A DNA stretch of 64,000 bases from Bacteroidales bacterium (lineage in GTDB: Bacteria; Bacteroidota; Bacteroidia; Bacteroidales; JAADJA01), in NCBI GenBank assembly GCA_021740645.1, contig JAIOZL010000013.1, forward strand, positions 28,713 through 92,712, read 5' to 3'. Shown here in pieces: positions 1 to 10,551 of the stretch (the first letter of the stretch is position 1; each line of letters opens with the position of its first letter). Both the position numbers and the translations under genes were made by a program. The notes under the pieces are model-generated. The model did no database searches and was not told the origin of the DNA. It saw only the letters and a program-made list of their open reading frames with translations.

Positions 1-1314
1 AAAACCTCCGTCGGATTTCATTACCAAAGTCCCGTTTTCGCCAACAACCAATGCATGATCTGCATCCTGACTCGAAATTCCACGAAGTATTTTTGTTGAG
101 CCACTTGCAGTTTCAAGCCAACTAATGCCATCATACTCAAGCAAGAAACCATCTTTGCCTCCTGCAATTCCTGAATCCGTTCCATCCATTGATATAAAAT
201 AAATATCAATTCCTGAATCAATATCTACTTCACTCCATTCATTTCCGTCAAAAAATAACATTGTCCCGCTTTTACCAGCAGCCCAGCCATTATTCCCATC
301 CGCAAAACTTACACAAAACAGGTCTTTAGAGGAGGGAGAAGTCTGTTCTGCCCATTCCGTGCCATCATAATAAATAATGACACCGTCTTCACCTACAGCC
401 CAGCCATTATTCTCATCTATAAAATATACAGCAGTTAAAGGGCCCGTAACCGGACTATCAGCATATTCTGTCCAATCAGTGCCATCAAACGAAATGATCA
501 TTCCATCACTTCCAACGGCCCAACCATTGTTTGCATCCAGCATAACTAATCCTTGCCAATGAGCACTTACGGGACTGGTTTTTTCCATCCATTCGGTTCC
601 ATCAAAATATAAGATAGTTCCTGATTCGCCAACAGCCCAACCATTAGAACTGTCAGTAAAATCAATAGCAAATAAATCCTCAGTTGACGGATTGGTCTGC
701 TCGGCCCATGAAGTTCCATCATAATAAAGGATAGTTCCTCCTGCACCGACTGCCCAAACATTGTTGTCATCCAAATAATAGGAGGCAAACAAATTATCTG
801 TAGTAAGTGTTTGGTTGATTTTTCGCCAGAAGAATGCCGTATCAATCTGGCACTGAATAATTGAAAGGCCACTTACCTGTGTTCCACTTATTGATGGTTT
901 CCAGGTAATCGATTCATTGGGTTCTACATTCTCTTCATCATTATTTGGTTTATTTGGTAAGAGTCTGCTAAAAATGCTGAATGAATATATTGCTGACCAC
1001 TCACTTTCGCCAATATTATCAATGGCTTTAACTCTCCAAAAATAAGTATGTCCGAAAAGTAAATTCTCAAGTTTCTGACTTGTTAATTCTGTATTATAAA
1101 CCACCGGATTTGGAAATGTGTTATCCTCATCTAACTCTACCCTATACATAACCCCACCAATGCCAGCACTTGCATACCAGTCAAGTTCGGTATCTGGCAT
1201 TTGTTTAACCGCATCATTTAGCGGAAAAACAAGCTGTGGAGGTAAAATATCGGTTTGCGCGAAGAGAAACATCGATATGATAACTGCAATTTTTGTTAAT
1301 AGTAATTTTTTCAT
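1..1314 (-). CDS. Exported Ycf48-like repeat protein with FN3 domain (C-terminus outside window)
   Basis: This reading frame is open from ATG at 1314 to the left edge (438 codons, no stop), so the 3' end is missing. Residues 1-20 are a signal peptide ending FAQ. About 22-115 is a fibronectin III-like domain (HTYFWRVKAID, then SEWSAIYSFSI). From about 165 to 438 the protein is a run of roughly 40-residue repeats with the core NGWAVGxxGTILYFDGTxW, seen six to seven times. This pattern is typical of Ycf48/HCF136-like and BNR-like propellers in exported Bacteroidota proteins. It lies 41 bp downstream of the next gene on the same strand and may be co-transcribed with it. A T9SS sorting domain would be expected at the missing C-terminus, but that is inference. 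The target is unknown; a structural or adhesive surface role is likely. Confidence 0.8.
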   Translation of the reverse strand, partial: MKKLLLTKIAVIISMFLFAQTDILPPQLVFPLNDAVKQMPDTELDWYASAGIGGVMYRVELDEDNTFPNPVVYNTELTSQKLENLLFGHTYFWRVKAIDNIGESEWSAIYSFSIFSRLLPNKPNNDEENVEPNESITWKPSISGTQVSGLSIIQCQIDTAFFWRKINQTLTTDNLFASYYLDDNNVWAVGAGGTILYYDGTSWAEQTNPSTEDLFAIDFTDSSNGWAVGESGTILYFDGTEWMEKTSPVSAHWQGLVMLDANNGWAVGSDGMIISFDGTDWTEYADSPVTGPLTAVYFIDENNGWAVGEDGVIIYYDGTEWAEQTSPSSKDLFCVSFADGNNGWAAGKSGTMLFFDGNEWSEVDIDSGIDIYFISMDGTDSGIAGGKDGFLLEYDGISWLETASGSTKILRGISSQDADHALVVGENGTLVMKSDGGF

Positions 1315-1355
1315 CAGTTAATATATTTAGAATATTAATAATTGATATCTCATTT

Positions 1356-4300
1356 TTATTTAACAACCACAATTTTGTTAATTCCAACTTTATTTCCGGA
1401 AACCACCTGAATCAAATATGTTCCTTCATTTAGGCCTTGAATTTTTACTGGAATTTTATTATTGTTTTGATCAATTGACGTATATTTTTCTGATATTACC
1501 AGTTTCCCTGCCAAATCAAAAACATTTACCTGAATATCCATCCTGGAAGAAAGTTGCACCTCAATGATGGCTATATCTGAGGCAGGATTTGGATAAACAC
1601 TTAATTGAATGTTGTTGTGTTTCTCTGCATATTTCTGTTCTTTTATGCCAACGTATTCTTCCACATCAACCCTAAAGACACCCCGGCCATGAGTTGCTGC
1701 ATAAATGTCCCCATAGTTTTCGGTTTCCGGGAAAATTTCCCAGTAAGGACTTCCAGTTGCAGGATCAAAGAAAGTTAAAGTAAAACTACCTTTATATGAA
1801 CTTTGTTGTTTTAGAGCCATAACGGGAACATCTCCAATTTCCTCAGCAGCTTCATACCAGATACCGGTAGCAGGATCGTCTGATGCCCACACACCCATTT
1901 CAGTCCCAAGTAAAGCCATATCCGTATCTTCGCCCATTTCGAGCAGGGATGAATAAACGGGCATCCCTGGGAGGTTTCCTTGAACAGAGGTAAATACAGG
2001 ATTATCACTTAAGGCATTGGTACTGTAATATACATAATCAGCGTTTCCATAATTACCCAGAGTTACCAAAACCTTATTGGCATCTTTTGGATCTACAGAA
2101 ATTGAGGTGATAGCCTGGGTTATTCCTTCATAAAGTTCAATCATGGTAGAAGAAATTATACACTCACTGCTGTTAACATCAGCTCTGGCTTGGTTATAGG
2201 CTAATGCAATATTGGATATTTTATAAAGACCGCCTTCGTCATTTCCAACATAAAGTACATTCCCATCGGCTGAAACTCCCATTCCAACAGGTACTCCTTC
2301 AAATCCATTATGTTGAAAATCTGAAATAACCCACCATTCAGGATTGAGATCAAACCTGTGAGACTCTTTAGTCATCCATATTTCATCTTTAGTAGCAATA
2401 AATAATTTAGTCGAAAAAATATCCTGGATCATCATAGAGTCACCATCTTCCAAATTATCAGGAAGAAAGTATATAAAGGGGTGATCATAAATATTACTTC
2501 GTACCATAATTGTATCGCCAGCAGCCAGGTCTTCCGTGGCAAAATATTGAATTGAATCCCTACTATTGGGATCATTATAACTTTCCCATAATAACATAGG
2601 GGTGATAAAGGCATTATTTGTCATATCTCCATCAAGGAAATTATTTGAAAAATCAAAGCCAAGAGTTTCTGAACGTCTCATTCTTGTATCGAGCCCTTCA
2701 GCTGCATCAGGGTATCTTGATTTAGAGTAAAATGATGGGGGTGCAAATTCTTCTATACCAGGTAATACCTTCCTGAAGTTAGAAAAGGCAACTGAACCTC
2801 CATCTGTTCCGGTTGGATAAATTGAACTAAGATTTGCAAATCTCCAGATGTCTTCAGCCGTTTTTCCAGAACTACTGTTCCCGCTGTTGTATACTGTGCC
2901 ATTGTCCTGAGTCCCTCCAATATATTCCATTGGTCTGGTGGAAATATCCAATGAGTAGAATTGGGTCACATTGTAGTTCTTATTAATTGACTGGAAATTT
3001 ACCAGTGTAGGAGAAGCTGTAGCATAGAACATTCCACCATCAGTCCCGGCAATAAACTGGTTGTTATATCCAGGCCTGAAAACATAGGTGTGATGATCCA
3101 TATGGCAGTATTGCTGATCATAAATACCATTGAAGAGTAGGTAAGACTCTGAAACGGAAACTTTGGCCCAATCGAAATAACCGGTTTCATTAACTTTCGT
3201 TCCCATCCACATATTGATTCCTCCCGCCAGTATCCTGTAAGGATTATTAGGGAATACAGCCAGTGTATTGCTAAAATCACCCTGGTAATAGGCTAGATTA
3301 GCACCATAATAAGAACCCAGAATATTTAGTGAACTCGAAGCCCCGGGTGCTACTAATCTCCATGATTGTCCACCATTTTCTGATAAAAATATCCCTTCAA
3401 GCCTGTTAGCGTTAGGACTGGTTCCTTTTGCTATCATTGCATATACTATATTTCCATTTGATGGAGCAATGGCAAATTCTGTTCTTCCTCCATCTATGCT
3501 TTTGGGATACCCTTTAAAACCTGAAAAATCGTCATAATAGTAATCTGAATGCCAGGTATAAACTTCTGATGATTGGCTAACTGAATCCAGGATTACAACG
3601 CCTGATTTATTTTTTATCACAATATGCGCAGTCCAGTCAATATTATCTTTCCGGATACTTTCAGGATTACTCGGATAGACTGACTTATTAACCATTTTGT
3701 TAGGATCACCACTTTCAGATACATAAATTTTGTTATTAAATGAGGTGATTATCCAACCCTCGGGGCTAACCTTTACATCGTAACAATTGCCATAGGTTTC
3801 AAAGGGCAGATACTCCTGGTATATAACTTCCTGGTTTACGGTATCGTTTATTGTTACGTTAGTTTGCCAGCCTAATGATCCGTGAATTACAAAGTTTCCT
3901 TCAACAATGCTAAAGCTGTCGCACAAAATTACCGAGTCAATTGATATTTGCCTGTTTACAATGGTACTATCCATTGAATACTTAAATTCTGATTGCCAGT
4001 TATCCAATGCCGGAAGGCTTGCATAATTTAATCCATTTTGAGTCGCAGCAAATAAGCGATTTCCGGTGACATCAATTGCAATATCATTCACATAAGCCCA
4101 GTCAGCCGTTTCTCCTGACATTAAAGGTTGTGTGCCGGCAACGAGGTAAAAATCATCGTTGTTATCAGATTTAAAAATGCCTTTCCCAACAAATCCACCT
4201 TCATATCCAAAAAATCCTGTACCAGTATAGTTTTGGGTGTTAAACCCTTCACCTGTTCCCACATATATGGTTCCATCAGCAGTCTGAACCATAGAGGATA

Positions 4301-4751
4301 CATTCAAATTTGCTGTTCCACTGCCCATGTTGACTTTAGTCCAATTAGCTCCTACATCGGTAGATTTAAAAATGCCACCGTTTACACTTCCAGCATAAAT
4401 TGTTTTACCTGACGGGTCCCTGTTGTCGAAAATGAGGGCACGGGTTCTTCCACCCATATTATCGGGACCAAGTTCCAGCCAGTTATAGCTAGCAGCTTTT
4501 CCTGATTTAGTATAGGCTAAATTACTTTTTTGTTCTCTTGCTTTTAAAACATCTTGCGGATTGAGCAATCCGGTATGCTGGTTGTTCCGGATAGATGCCA
4601 GATATTGTTTCGCCCCTTCAATGCTTTGTGCATCGTTCTTAACCAAAGTTGGTTTTTCATTTTCTTTTGGAATATAGCTTAGCGCAAAAACGCTGGCTAT
4701 CAGAAGAAGTAAAAATGAAAAAAAACCAAGTGGTAAAAATCTTTTTTTCAT
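1356..4751 (-). CDS. T9SS-exported BNR/sortilin-like propeller protein
   Basis: This 1131-residue protein has an N-terminal signal peptide (MKKRFLPLGFFSFLLLLIAS, then VFALSY). The region from about 90 onward reads as BNR/VPS10-type propeller blades: GGRTRALIFDNRDPSGKTIYAG, GGIFKSTDVGANWTKV, GIFLSENGGQSWRLV, GVFRVDVEE. Several long insertions separate the blades. The last ~75 residues form a T9SS type A sorting domain (VYPNPASD, VFDLAGKLV, GLNEGTYLIQVV, ending in basic and hydrophobic residues). T9SS CTDs are cleaved as cargo is anchored to, or released from, the cell surface. No catalytic residues are recognisable, so this is a large surface or secreted propeller of unknown ligand. ATG at 4751 is the natural start because the signal peptide begins there. 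Confidence 0.85.
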   Translation of the reverse strand: MKKRFLPLGFFSFLLLLIASVFALSYIPKENEKPTLVKNDAQSIEGAKQYLASIRNNQHTGLLNPQDVLKAREQKSNLAYTKSGKAASYNWLELGPDNMGGRTRALIFDNRDPSGKTIYAGSVNGGIFKSTDVGANWTKVNMGSGTANLNVSSMVQTADGTIYVGTGEGFNTQNYTGTGFFGYEGGFVGKGIFKSDNNDDFYLVAGTQPLMSGETADWAYVNDIAIDVTGNRLFAATQNGLNYASLPALDNWQSEFKYSMDSTIVNRQISIDSVILCDSFSIVEGNFVIHGSLGWQTNVTINDTVNQEVIYQEYLPFETYGNCYDVKVSPEGWIITSFNNKIYVSESGDPNKMVNKSVYPSNPESIRKDNIDWTAHIVIKNKSGVVILDSVSQSSEVYTWHSDYYYDDFSGFKGYPKSIDGGRTEFAIAPSNGNIVYAMIAKGTSPNANRLEGIFLSENGGQSWRLVAPGASSSLNILGSYYGANLAYYQGDFSNTLAVFPNNPYRILAGGINMWMGTKVNETGYFDWAKVSVSESYLLFNGIYDQQYCHMDHHTYVFRPGYNNQFIAGTDGGMFYATASPTLVNFQSINKNYNVTQFYSLDISTRPMEYIGGTQDNGTVYNSGNSSSGKTAEDIWRFANLSSIYPTGTDGGSVAFSNFRKVLPGIEEFAPPSFYSKSRYPDAAEGLDTRMRRSETLGFDFSNNFLDGDMTNNAFITPMLLWESYNDPNSRDSIQYFATEDLAAGDTIMVRSNIYDHPFIYFLPDNLEDGDSMMIQDIFSTKLFIATKDEIWMTKESHRFDLNPEWWVISDFQHNGFEGVPVGMGVSADGNVLYVGNDEGGLYKISNIALAYNQARADVNSSECIISSTMIELYEGITQAITSISVDPKDANKVLVTLGNYGNADYVYYSTNALSDNPVFTSVQGNLPGMPVYSSLLEMGEDTDMALLGTEMGVWASDDPATGIWYEAAEEIGDVPVMALKQQSSYKGSFTLTFFDPATGSPYWEIFPETENYGDIYAATHGRGVFRVDVEEYVGIKEQKYAEKHNNIQLSVYPNPASDIAIIEVQLSSRMDIQVNVFDLAGKLVISEKYTSIDQNNNKIPVKIQGLNEGTYLIQVVSGNKVGINKIVVVK

Positions 4752-4965
4752 ATCAGTTTTATTTGATTATTATATTATTATATGTCAAATCTGTGCTTCA
4801 AAAAGAGTGGCACAAGTTACACCTTTTTTGTTTATTTGCAAGTAAGTTTTTTCTAAAAAAATATCAACACAACCGGCATATTAATAATGCTGGTAGTGCT
4901 TTTCAGGAATATTAGTTTTAGACAATTTCTCAATTCTCTGTTTAACAAGTGCTTTCAACTTTCTA

Positions 4966-4973
4966 CAAAAATA
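4966..4973 (-). promoter_or_regulatory. Possible -7 promoter element in the 4752-5119 intergenic region
   Basis: On the minus strand this reads TATTTTTG, matching TAnnTTTG, with a TTG about 19 bases upstream near 4993-4995. It lies about 200 bp before the ATG at 4751, so the leader would be long. Apart from this and the terminator at 5069-5097, I see nothing in 4752-5119. Confidence 0.35.
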
Positions 4974-5068
4974 CGCGAATTTGGCAAAATGTCAATTGGT
5001 AATCAGTTAACGGCGGTTAAAAATCAGTTTTCGGCCATGATTTAGAAAGGTTCTAAATGAGAATATTC

Positions 5069-5097
5069 AAAAAAGGGCCGGTAAACTTTACCAGCCC
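5069..5097 (-). terminator. Rho-independent terminator of the subtilisin-like gene
   Basis: On the minus strand, GGGC and GGTAAA arms pair with TTTACC and GCCC around one mismatch, followed by six T. It begins about 23 bp after the stop codon at 5120. Confidence 0.7.
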
Positions 5098-5119
5098 TGT
5101 GAAAAGTTCTATAAAGATT

Positions 5120-8100
5120 TTACAACTTCAGGATTTTTTCATTCAATTTAATTGTGTCAGTTTCAACTATTAAATAATATAGCCCATTTTTTAGTGATGA
5201 AATATCCAAGTAATAAATTCCGTCATTAGAATTTAAATCTGACATCTGATCGATATAAACAATCCGGCCTGTTACATCCATCACTTTTATGCTGGTATTT
5301 TCAGTAATTGATTTCTTCATTCTTACCTGATAAATGCCTGATGAAGGATTAGGGGATACTTCCATGTATTTCCCTGCCTGATTGGAAGAAATTCCTGTCA
5401 TTTCCGTAACAATAATATCGTCTATAGCCATATCACTTAATTCTCCATTCCCCGTATATCCTCTAAATCTAACATTTATTGTTTTACCCGCATATTCATC
5501 CAGGTAAAGATTTCCTTCATGCCATTCAGGGCCAAAATTTCCGGAAATTGGCCAGATAAAATCTTTGTTCAAAATCCCATCACTAATTATATCAACATGC
5601 AATGATCCCATATCCGCGCCATTCAGATTGTACCAAAAATGCAATCCCGGGCTTGATAAACCGGAAAGATCAATACAGGGTGAATTCAAAATAGCTTTTT
5701 TATTGTAACATTCTCCTGAGGCTTCAAGATAGAGAAAATTACCTGAAATAGTTCCCGAAGTATGATCCCCGGTTGGCCCGGTACCAGTGGTGGGCGTTAT
5801 TCCATTCATTACACGCCAATCAATTTCATCATTCAATTCATTTTGAAGATTAAACCATTGTACATTGATATAGCAGTTAACGTCTTCACAATCCGGAGCA
5901 AATCCGCAGTTATTATATGAATCAAAAGTTTCCGTTGCATTAATATTCAAGTTCTGTGTCGACTTTAATTTACACACTCCTTCTATAATATCATTGGCAG
6001 AGTTTTGATCATCTGGGGTTTCAATCCAGGCTGTCAGATCATAAACACCGGTTGAAGGAAGGCTTATACTGGAAGAAAATTCATGGATTATGGTTTCTCC
6101 AGCCATGATTGTTCCTGGTATAGCTTCACTTATTGCACCCCCACCTTCAAATTCGTAATAGGCTACTACATTTTGCATATCTTCTAATCCGCTGTTATTT
6201 ATTTCCACCCTCACCGTTACATCTGAATAATCCTGGCATTCGTAGAGTACGCCTATTGGAGGAGAAATAATATCGGTAATGGCCATATCCTTACTGAATA
6301 CACAATTCCAGATCCCTGGCTCTTTCATTTTGGCAATGGCTCTTCGACCAACTGCATTATCTGGTCCGATTGCTCCTACGCTGAACCAATACTCATTCTC
6401 AAAATTGATCCCTTCTACTAACATTGAATCTGCTGTAGTATTCCCAATAACTTCCATATATTTTTCACCTAATTGATAAACATCATAGGATACCGCATCA
6501 TCAACAGGGTCCCAGGTAATGAGAACGGATTCGGGACAGGACCTCTCGTAGGTAATTAAATCAGTTATTCCCATAATATTAAAAGTTTCGGGGCTTGTGT
6601 CGCTTAATCCATCCCTGCTCACTCTAATGCGTGCTTTTGAAGTAATGCCTGCCGGAACATTCCAATTATAATAACGCCTGTTAGCATTTATACTTGCGTT
6701 AGCCGTTGTCCAGTTTACACCATCATCCAAAGAATATTCAACCATAAATGGGCTAGTTTCTCCAAAAGCATCCCATCTCACCAGTACACCTTCACCAGGA
6801 TCAAAAGATTCTCCTCCAATAGGGTATGTAAGGTTGATTTCATCCATTATCAGCTCATAAAATACGTAATACTCCTGAGGGCCCCAGGGTACTTCAAATC
6901 CATCAACTGTTAAGGTATATGAACCAGCGGCAGGATCATCAATACTAACTTGTTCCATATTATTTAAATGATCCATCCCTTTGGTAGCGGGCGAGTTTAA
7001 GCTATCAGGATCAGGGTAATGACTCAATACCCATGGCAAATGAACCATCGATGAAGGATCCTCGATTTGAATATCCAGGTCATTCAACAGGGCTTTGTTG
7101 GTACCTATACTGGCTTCTTTGTCGGTCCAGTAAACCATTACCTTTAGCTGCTTTGTTCCGGCAGGAACATTAAAGGTATGGATGTTTGTATTTCCTTCAT
7201 CAATTTCATCCGTTTCATAACGTTCATCTTCAAGTAGTTTGACCGCTTTTAGATTATTTATTTGGCCCCAGCCATATTTAAAGTCAGGTCCTTCATTCCC
7301 TAAATCATCTGCTGTATTGAGCACCAAACCTTTTATAAATCCCCCTTTAGGGTCATCACCGCTATTCAGTTCCCTGTAAGCCTGGTAAAGCTGGCCCAGA
7401 GACCCGGAAACTCCCGGACATGACATTGATGTTCCGGATTTATAGGCATATTCATTGGGATCAACAGTTGAATAAACATCACTTCCTTTTGCGCTAATAT
7501 CTGGTTTAATCCGTCCATCATGAGCCGGGCCTCTACTGCTTGAACCAGCTAAAGAACTTGTTTCTGAAAGGTTAGCCACCGTGATTACATTTTTTCCAAT
7601 TTTATGCCCTCCGGTTATATTTCCCCATCCGGCTCCAGCACCATATCCACAATCTGAACCACCATCGTTTCCCGCTGAAAACACATGCATCAGTGATTCA
7701 TACTGATTGATTTGTAAATCCATTGTTCGTGCCAGACTGGTATATCCCGCATTACAACCATTACTATACGATGTGGAAGAAATCCGAATATCATAGGTGC
7801 CATAATGCGATGGAATTGATGTGAACCCAGGGTATAGGGGTGCTGCTCCATAAGTATAAAGAGTGGCTCCCGGTGCCTGCCCTGAAGTTGTTGGATCAAT
7901 GTTTCCTGATCCGAAAATAATCCCAGCACAATGGTCTCCATGGTCGCCTCCATTGGTTGTTATAAACTGGTTTCCGATTCTTCCTTCATAGTCGGCATGA
8001 GGGCCTATGGTGCCATCATCCTGAAGCATAATATTTACTCCTGTTCCATCATAATGCCTTCCCAATTCATATTTCGAATCTAATACGTTTGAGCGGTGTA

Positions 8101-8767
8101 GGGTCTTTCCTGTATAGTTTTCCGGTTCCCCCGGAGCATACACAGGTTCGATAAACTGCACATAATTTTGATTAATTATCTTCTCTAAATTTGAAATATT
8201 CACCCTGGCGACAAGCGTATTGGAAATGGCATCTTCCTGAATAGATTCAACGAACAATCCGTTTAGTTTTTCAAGCCCAAAGCTGAAAGGTAAATTTCGA
8301 TAAAAGGAAATAATTACATCCATTTGATTATTTTCCCGCAGTGCCCATTGCGGGTATTTTTTATCAAGGATATATTGATCCTGCTTATATTCCGGCGGTA
8401 TTTTGGAAAGATGCCTGATGTTAAAATCAGCCAGTTGTTTTAGATCAAAACTGAAAGGAAAGGCCAAGATATAAGCTTTATTCGGAATGTAATCGACAAA
8501 AACGATTCCTAACTCCTGCAGTTGTGCCTTAATATCCCTGGAAGGAATTTGATAAAATTGTACTATTAAATAATAGTATGAATTTACCAGGTCATTTTCG
8601 GTTATTGGGTTTGCTTTAATAAACTCTGCCGCATTTTCAGCAAGGTTTACATTACCAAATTTAAGAAGCAAATCAAAACGATTATCTGATTGCTGAGCAT
8701 TTGAGCCCATCATTAAAAAGAAAAGATATCCTGTAATAAAGATAAACCTGAGAATAGATTTTTTCAT
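5120..8767 (-). CDS. Subtilisin-family (S8) serine protease, T9SS cargo
   Basis: This predicted secreted serine endopeptidase has 1215 residues. I chose ATG at 8767 over one 12 codons upstream because the signal peptide MKKSILRFIFITGYLFFLMM begins there. Numbered from it, the triad is Asp250 (QDDGTIG), His276 (GDHGDHCAG) and Ser447 (SGTSMSCPG), with oxyanion Asn367 (SAGND). Residues ~30-210 are a long N-terminal region that probably acts as propeptide. After the catalytic domain come a jelly-roll-like region (~520-640), Ig/FN3-like modules, a CARDB-like module near 870-960 and a MAM-like module (~1020-1135, ending in DMAIDDIIVTE). The C-terminus is a T9SS type A sorting domain (VSPNPSSGIYQV, VMDVTGRIV, LKNGLYYLIV). 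Export to the surface followed by substrate cleavage is expected. The substrate is unknown. Confidence 0.9.
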   Translation of the reverse strand: MKKSILRFIFITGYLFFLMMGSNAQQSDNRFDLLLKFGNVNLAENAAEFIKANPITENDLVNSYYYLIVQFYQIPSRDIKAQLQELGIVFVDYIPNKAYILAFPFSFDLKQLADFNIRHLSKIPPEYKQDQYILDKKYPQWALRENNQMDVIISFYRNLPFSFGLEKLNGLFVESIQEDAISNTLVARVNISNLEKIINQNYVQFIEPVYAPGEPENYTGKTLHRSNVLDSKYELGRHYDGTGVNIMLQDDGTIGPHADYEGRIGNQFITTNGGDHGDHCAGIIFGSGNIDPTTSGQAPGATLYTYGAAPLYPGFTSIPSHYGTYDIRISSTSYSNGCNAGYTSLARTMDLQINQYESLMHVFSAGNDGGSDCGYGAGAGWGNITGGHKIGKNVITVANLSETSSLAGSSSRGPAHDGRIKPDISAKGSDVYSTVDPNEYAYKSGTSMSCPGVSGSLGQLYQAYRELNSGDDPKGGFIKGLVLNTADDLGNEGPDFKYGWGQINNLKAVKLLEDERYETDEIDEGNTNIHTFNVPAGTKQLKVMVYWTDKEASIGTNKALLNDLDIQIEDPSSMVHLPWVLSHYPDPDSLNSPATKGMDHLNNMEQVSIDDPAAGSYTLTVDGFEVPWGPQEYYVFYELIMDEINLTYPIGGESFDPGEGVLVRWDAFGETSPFMVEYSLDDGVNWTTANASINANRRYYNWNVPAGITSKARIRVSRDGLSDTSPETFNIMGITDLITYERSCPESVLITWDPVDDAVSYDVYQLGEKYMEVIGNTTADSMLVEGINFENEYWFSVGAIGPDNAVGRRAIAKMKEPGIWNCVFSKDMAITDIISPPIGVLYECQDYSDVTVRVEINNSGLEDMQNVVAYYEFEGGGAISEAIPGTIMAGETIIHEFSSSISLPSTGVYDLTAWIETPDDQNSANDIIEGVCKLKSTQNLNINATETFDSYNNCGFAPDCEDVNCYINVQWFNLQNELNDEIDWRVMNGITPTTGTGPTGDHTSGTISGNFLYLEASGECYNKKAILNSPCIDLSGLSSPGLHFWYNLNGADMGSLHVDIISDGILNKDFIWPISGNFGPEWHEGNLYLDEYAGKTINVRFRGYTGNGELSDMAIDDIIVTEMTGISSNQAGKYMEVSPNPSSGIYQVRMKKSITENTSIKVMDVTGRIVYIDQMSDLNSNDGIYYLDISSLKNGLYYLIVETDTIKLNEKILKL

Positions 8768-8889
8768 AAAATTGAAAAGTTTAAAATGTTTAACAATATT
8801 CAAACAACACCAGATAATGAAGTGTTCAAATGTTTTTCACCCTCTGAATCAGGTATTAAAATTTAGATAATACCATAATAGTTTCCTTA

Positions 8890-8907
8890 CAAATTTAAGC
8901 AAAATTA
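8890..8907 (-). promoter_or_regulatory. Tandem -7 promoter elements upstream of the S8 protease
   Basis: Two overlapping-scale matches to TAnnTTTG occur on the minus strand: TAATTTTG at 8900-8907 and TAAATTTG at 8890-8897. Both would give a leader of about 115-130 bases before ATG 8767. I see no convincing -33 TTTG. Confidence 0.45.
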
Positions 8908-9001
8908 CTTCATAGCATAAGAAATCTCGACTTGATTTAACCAATGGATAAATTCGGTTAACTAATCTAGTTTAAAAATAATGATAACGAAACCAATAAG
9001 A

Positions 9002-10369
9002 TTACTTTTCTGCCTGCTTTTTAAGTAGTTCTACTTCAGCTTCCAACTTCTCGATTTTATCGTTTAATTCCTGGATGGCTTTAATGGATATGACTGCGAA
9101 ACCATCATAAACCAAACCTTTAAAACCATCATCAGTTTCCCTGACCAGGTTCGGGAAAAGTGCTTCCACTTCCTGGGCGATAAAGCCAATTGACTTAATT
9201 GATGAAGGGTCTCCGTCAATATAATGATATGTAGCAGGTTTAAGTTGTTTTACTTTCGGCAGGACAGACTCCAAATAGATAATATCCTTTTTTAGTCTTA
9301 GGTCGGAAGATTGTGTATAAGCACCATCTGTTGAGGAAATATCTGCCCTAAAAAGGTTGTTGTAGTAAAATTTATAGTTTTTTGTTGTTGTCCCTACACC
9401 ATTTTCCCAATAATCAGTCGTACTTTGGTGTTCATGACGAATGGATTTATTTGGAATATCTTGTTTAATATGAAGCATCACATCCGGGGAAAGTGTATTG
9501 ATACCTACCCAGCCAATATCAGTAATCCTAACTTGAGTAGTGCCAACAGTACCCAGGCTCAATGATTTGGTTGGCTCATCATTGATAATATAAGCATTTC
9601 CACTTCCGCTCATGCCCATTCTAAGTCCGGATGTGGGCCCCGATGTGTTATCAGATACCCTAATATAGGTTATTCCTGAGGAGGAATGAACGTTTAGGTT
9701 CATATCCCCGGAAGAAGTCCCGATTCCTATCCTGCCCTCATTCGGTTCAATCATCAGTGGAGAAAATGTTGTCCCCGTGGTTTTAACCACCCTAAAAGTA
9801 CCATCAGTCCAGGAAGTCAGGCGCCATTCTATGCCCCCTCCTGTATTAGTTAGGCCAACTGCAGAACCATAACCAGCTGCACTTTTAAGGGATAAACCTG
9901 CTCCCGGACTTGGGTTGCCAATTCCAACGTAGCCATCCTCATAATAAATATTATTTCCTGATTTTAACCAATCAGAACCTGAAAATAAGGCATAGGGTAC
10001 ACTCATAAGTTCGGCGGTTCCTAATTCCTGGTAGGTGGTTCCTCCTGTCGGGTCCATCTCCACTTTAAGAAATTTGGCATTTGTTCTCCAGTCAATATCC
10101 GCAAATACACCTGAAAGAACATTTCCCTGGCCCACCACAAGATTGGCCAACCCAAAATCATTGGTGTTGACTTGTTGTATTTCTTTATATAAGGCAGGGC
10201 CCGCACTGCTTATATCAAGAATGGATAAACGGAAATTAACCAGCTGATTATCCACAATATCTCCGGTGTTATCACGGACGACTGCCTGGTATTTAAATCC
10301 CTGAGGAAGCTGTGCAAAAATATTCATACCTATGAATAGGGCACATAATAAAGTAATTACTCTTGTCAT
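9002..10369 (-). CDS. Tail-fibre-like exported protein with S74 self-cleaving chaperone domain
   Basis: This 455-residue protein starts at ATG 10369, 26 codons into the longest frame, because MTRVITLLCALFIGMNIFAQ is a clean signal peptide. The N-terminal domain (LPQGFKYQAVVRDNTG) is common at the start of Bacteroidota fibre-like proteins. The middle has beta-rich repeats (GYVGIGNPSPGAGL, GRIGIGTSSG, GWVGINTLSPDVMLHI). The C-terminal ~100 residues are a peptidase S74 intramolecular chaperone: SDLRLKKDI holds the Ser355/Lys360 pair in the spacing of phage endosialidase domains, followed by SIGFIAQEVEALFP and a trimerising coiled coil (LNDKIEKLEAEVELLKK). Such domains fold trimeric fibres and then release themselves by autocleavage. 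The dyad is intact, so cleavage is predicted. The fibre's ligand is unknown. Confidence 0.85.
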   Translation of the reverse strand: MTRVITLLCALFIGMNIFAQLPQGFKYQAVVRDNTGDIVDNQLVNFRLSILDISSAGPALYKEIQQVNTNDFGLANLVVGQGNVLSGVFADIDWRTNAKFLKVEMDPTGGTTYQELGTAELMSVPYALFSGSDWLKSGNNIYYEDGYVGIGNPSPGAGLSLKSAAGYGSAVGLTNTGGGIEWRLTSWTDGTFRVVKTTGTTFSPLMIEPNEGRIGIGTSSGDMNLNVHSSSGITYIRVSDNTSGPTSGLRMGMSGSGNAYIINDEPTKSLSLGTVGTTQVRITDIGWVGINTLSPDVMLHIKQDIPNKSIRHEHQSTTDYWENGVGTTTKNYKFYYNNLFRADISSTDGAYTQSSDLRLKKDIIYLESVLPKVKQLKPATYHYIDGDPSSIKSIGFIAQEVEALFPNLVRETDDGFKGLVYDGFAVISIKAIQELNDKIEKLEAEVELLKKQAEK

Positions 10370-10551
10370 GATGGTGTGTTTTAGTTGTGTGAATTGATAG
10401 GCACGAAAATAACGATAATTATAAGTGATTGAAAGCAGGTTTATCAAATTATATTAAGTGACCTTTTCAATTTCTTTAACAAAGAGAAAAACATGAAGTA
10501 ATTTATACCAATTCCAAACTATATATGTGTGAAAAATCAATTTGAAAAATA

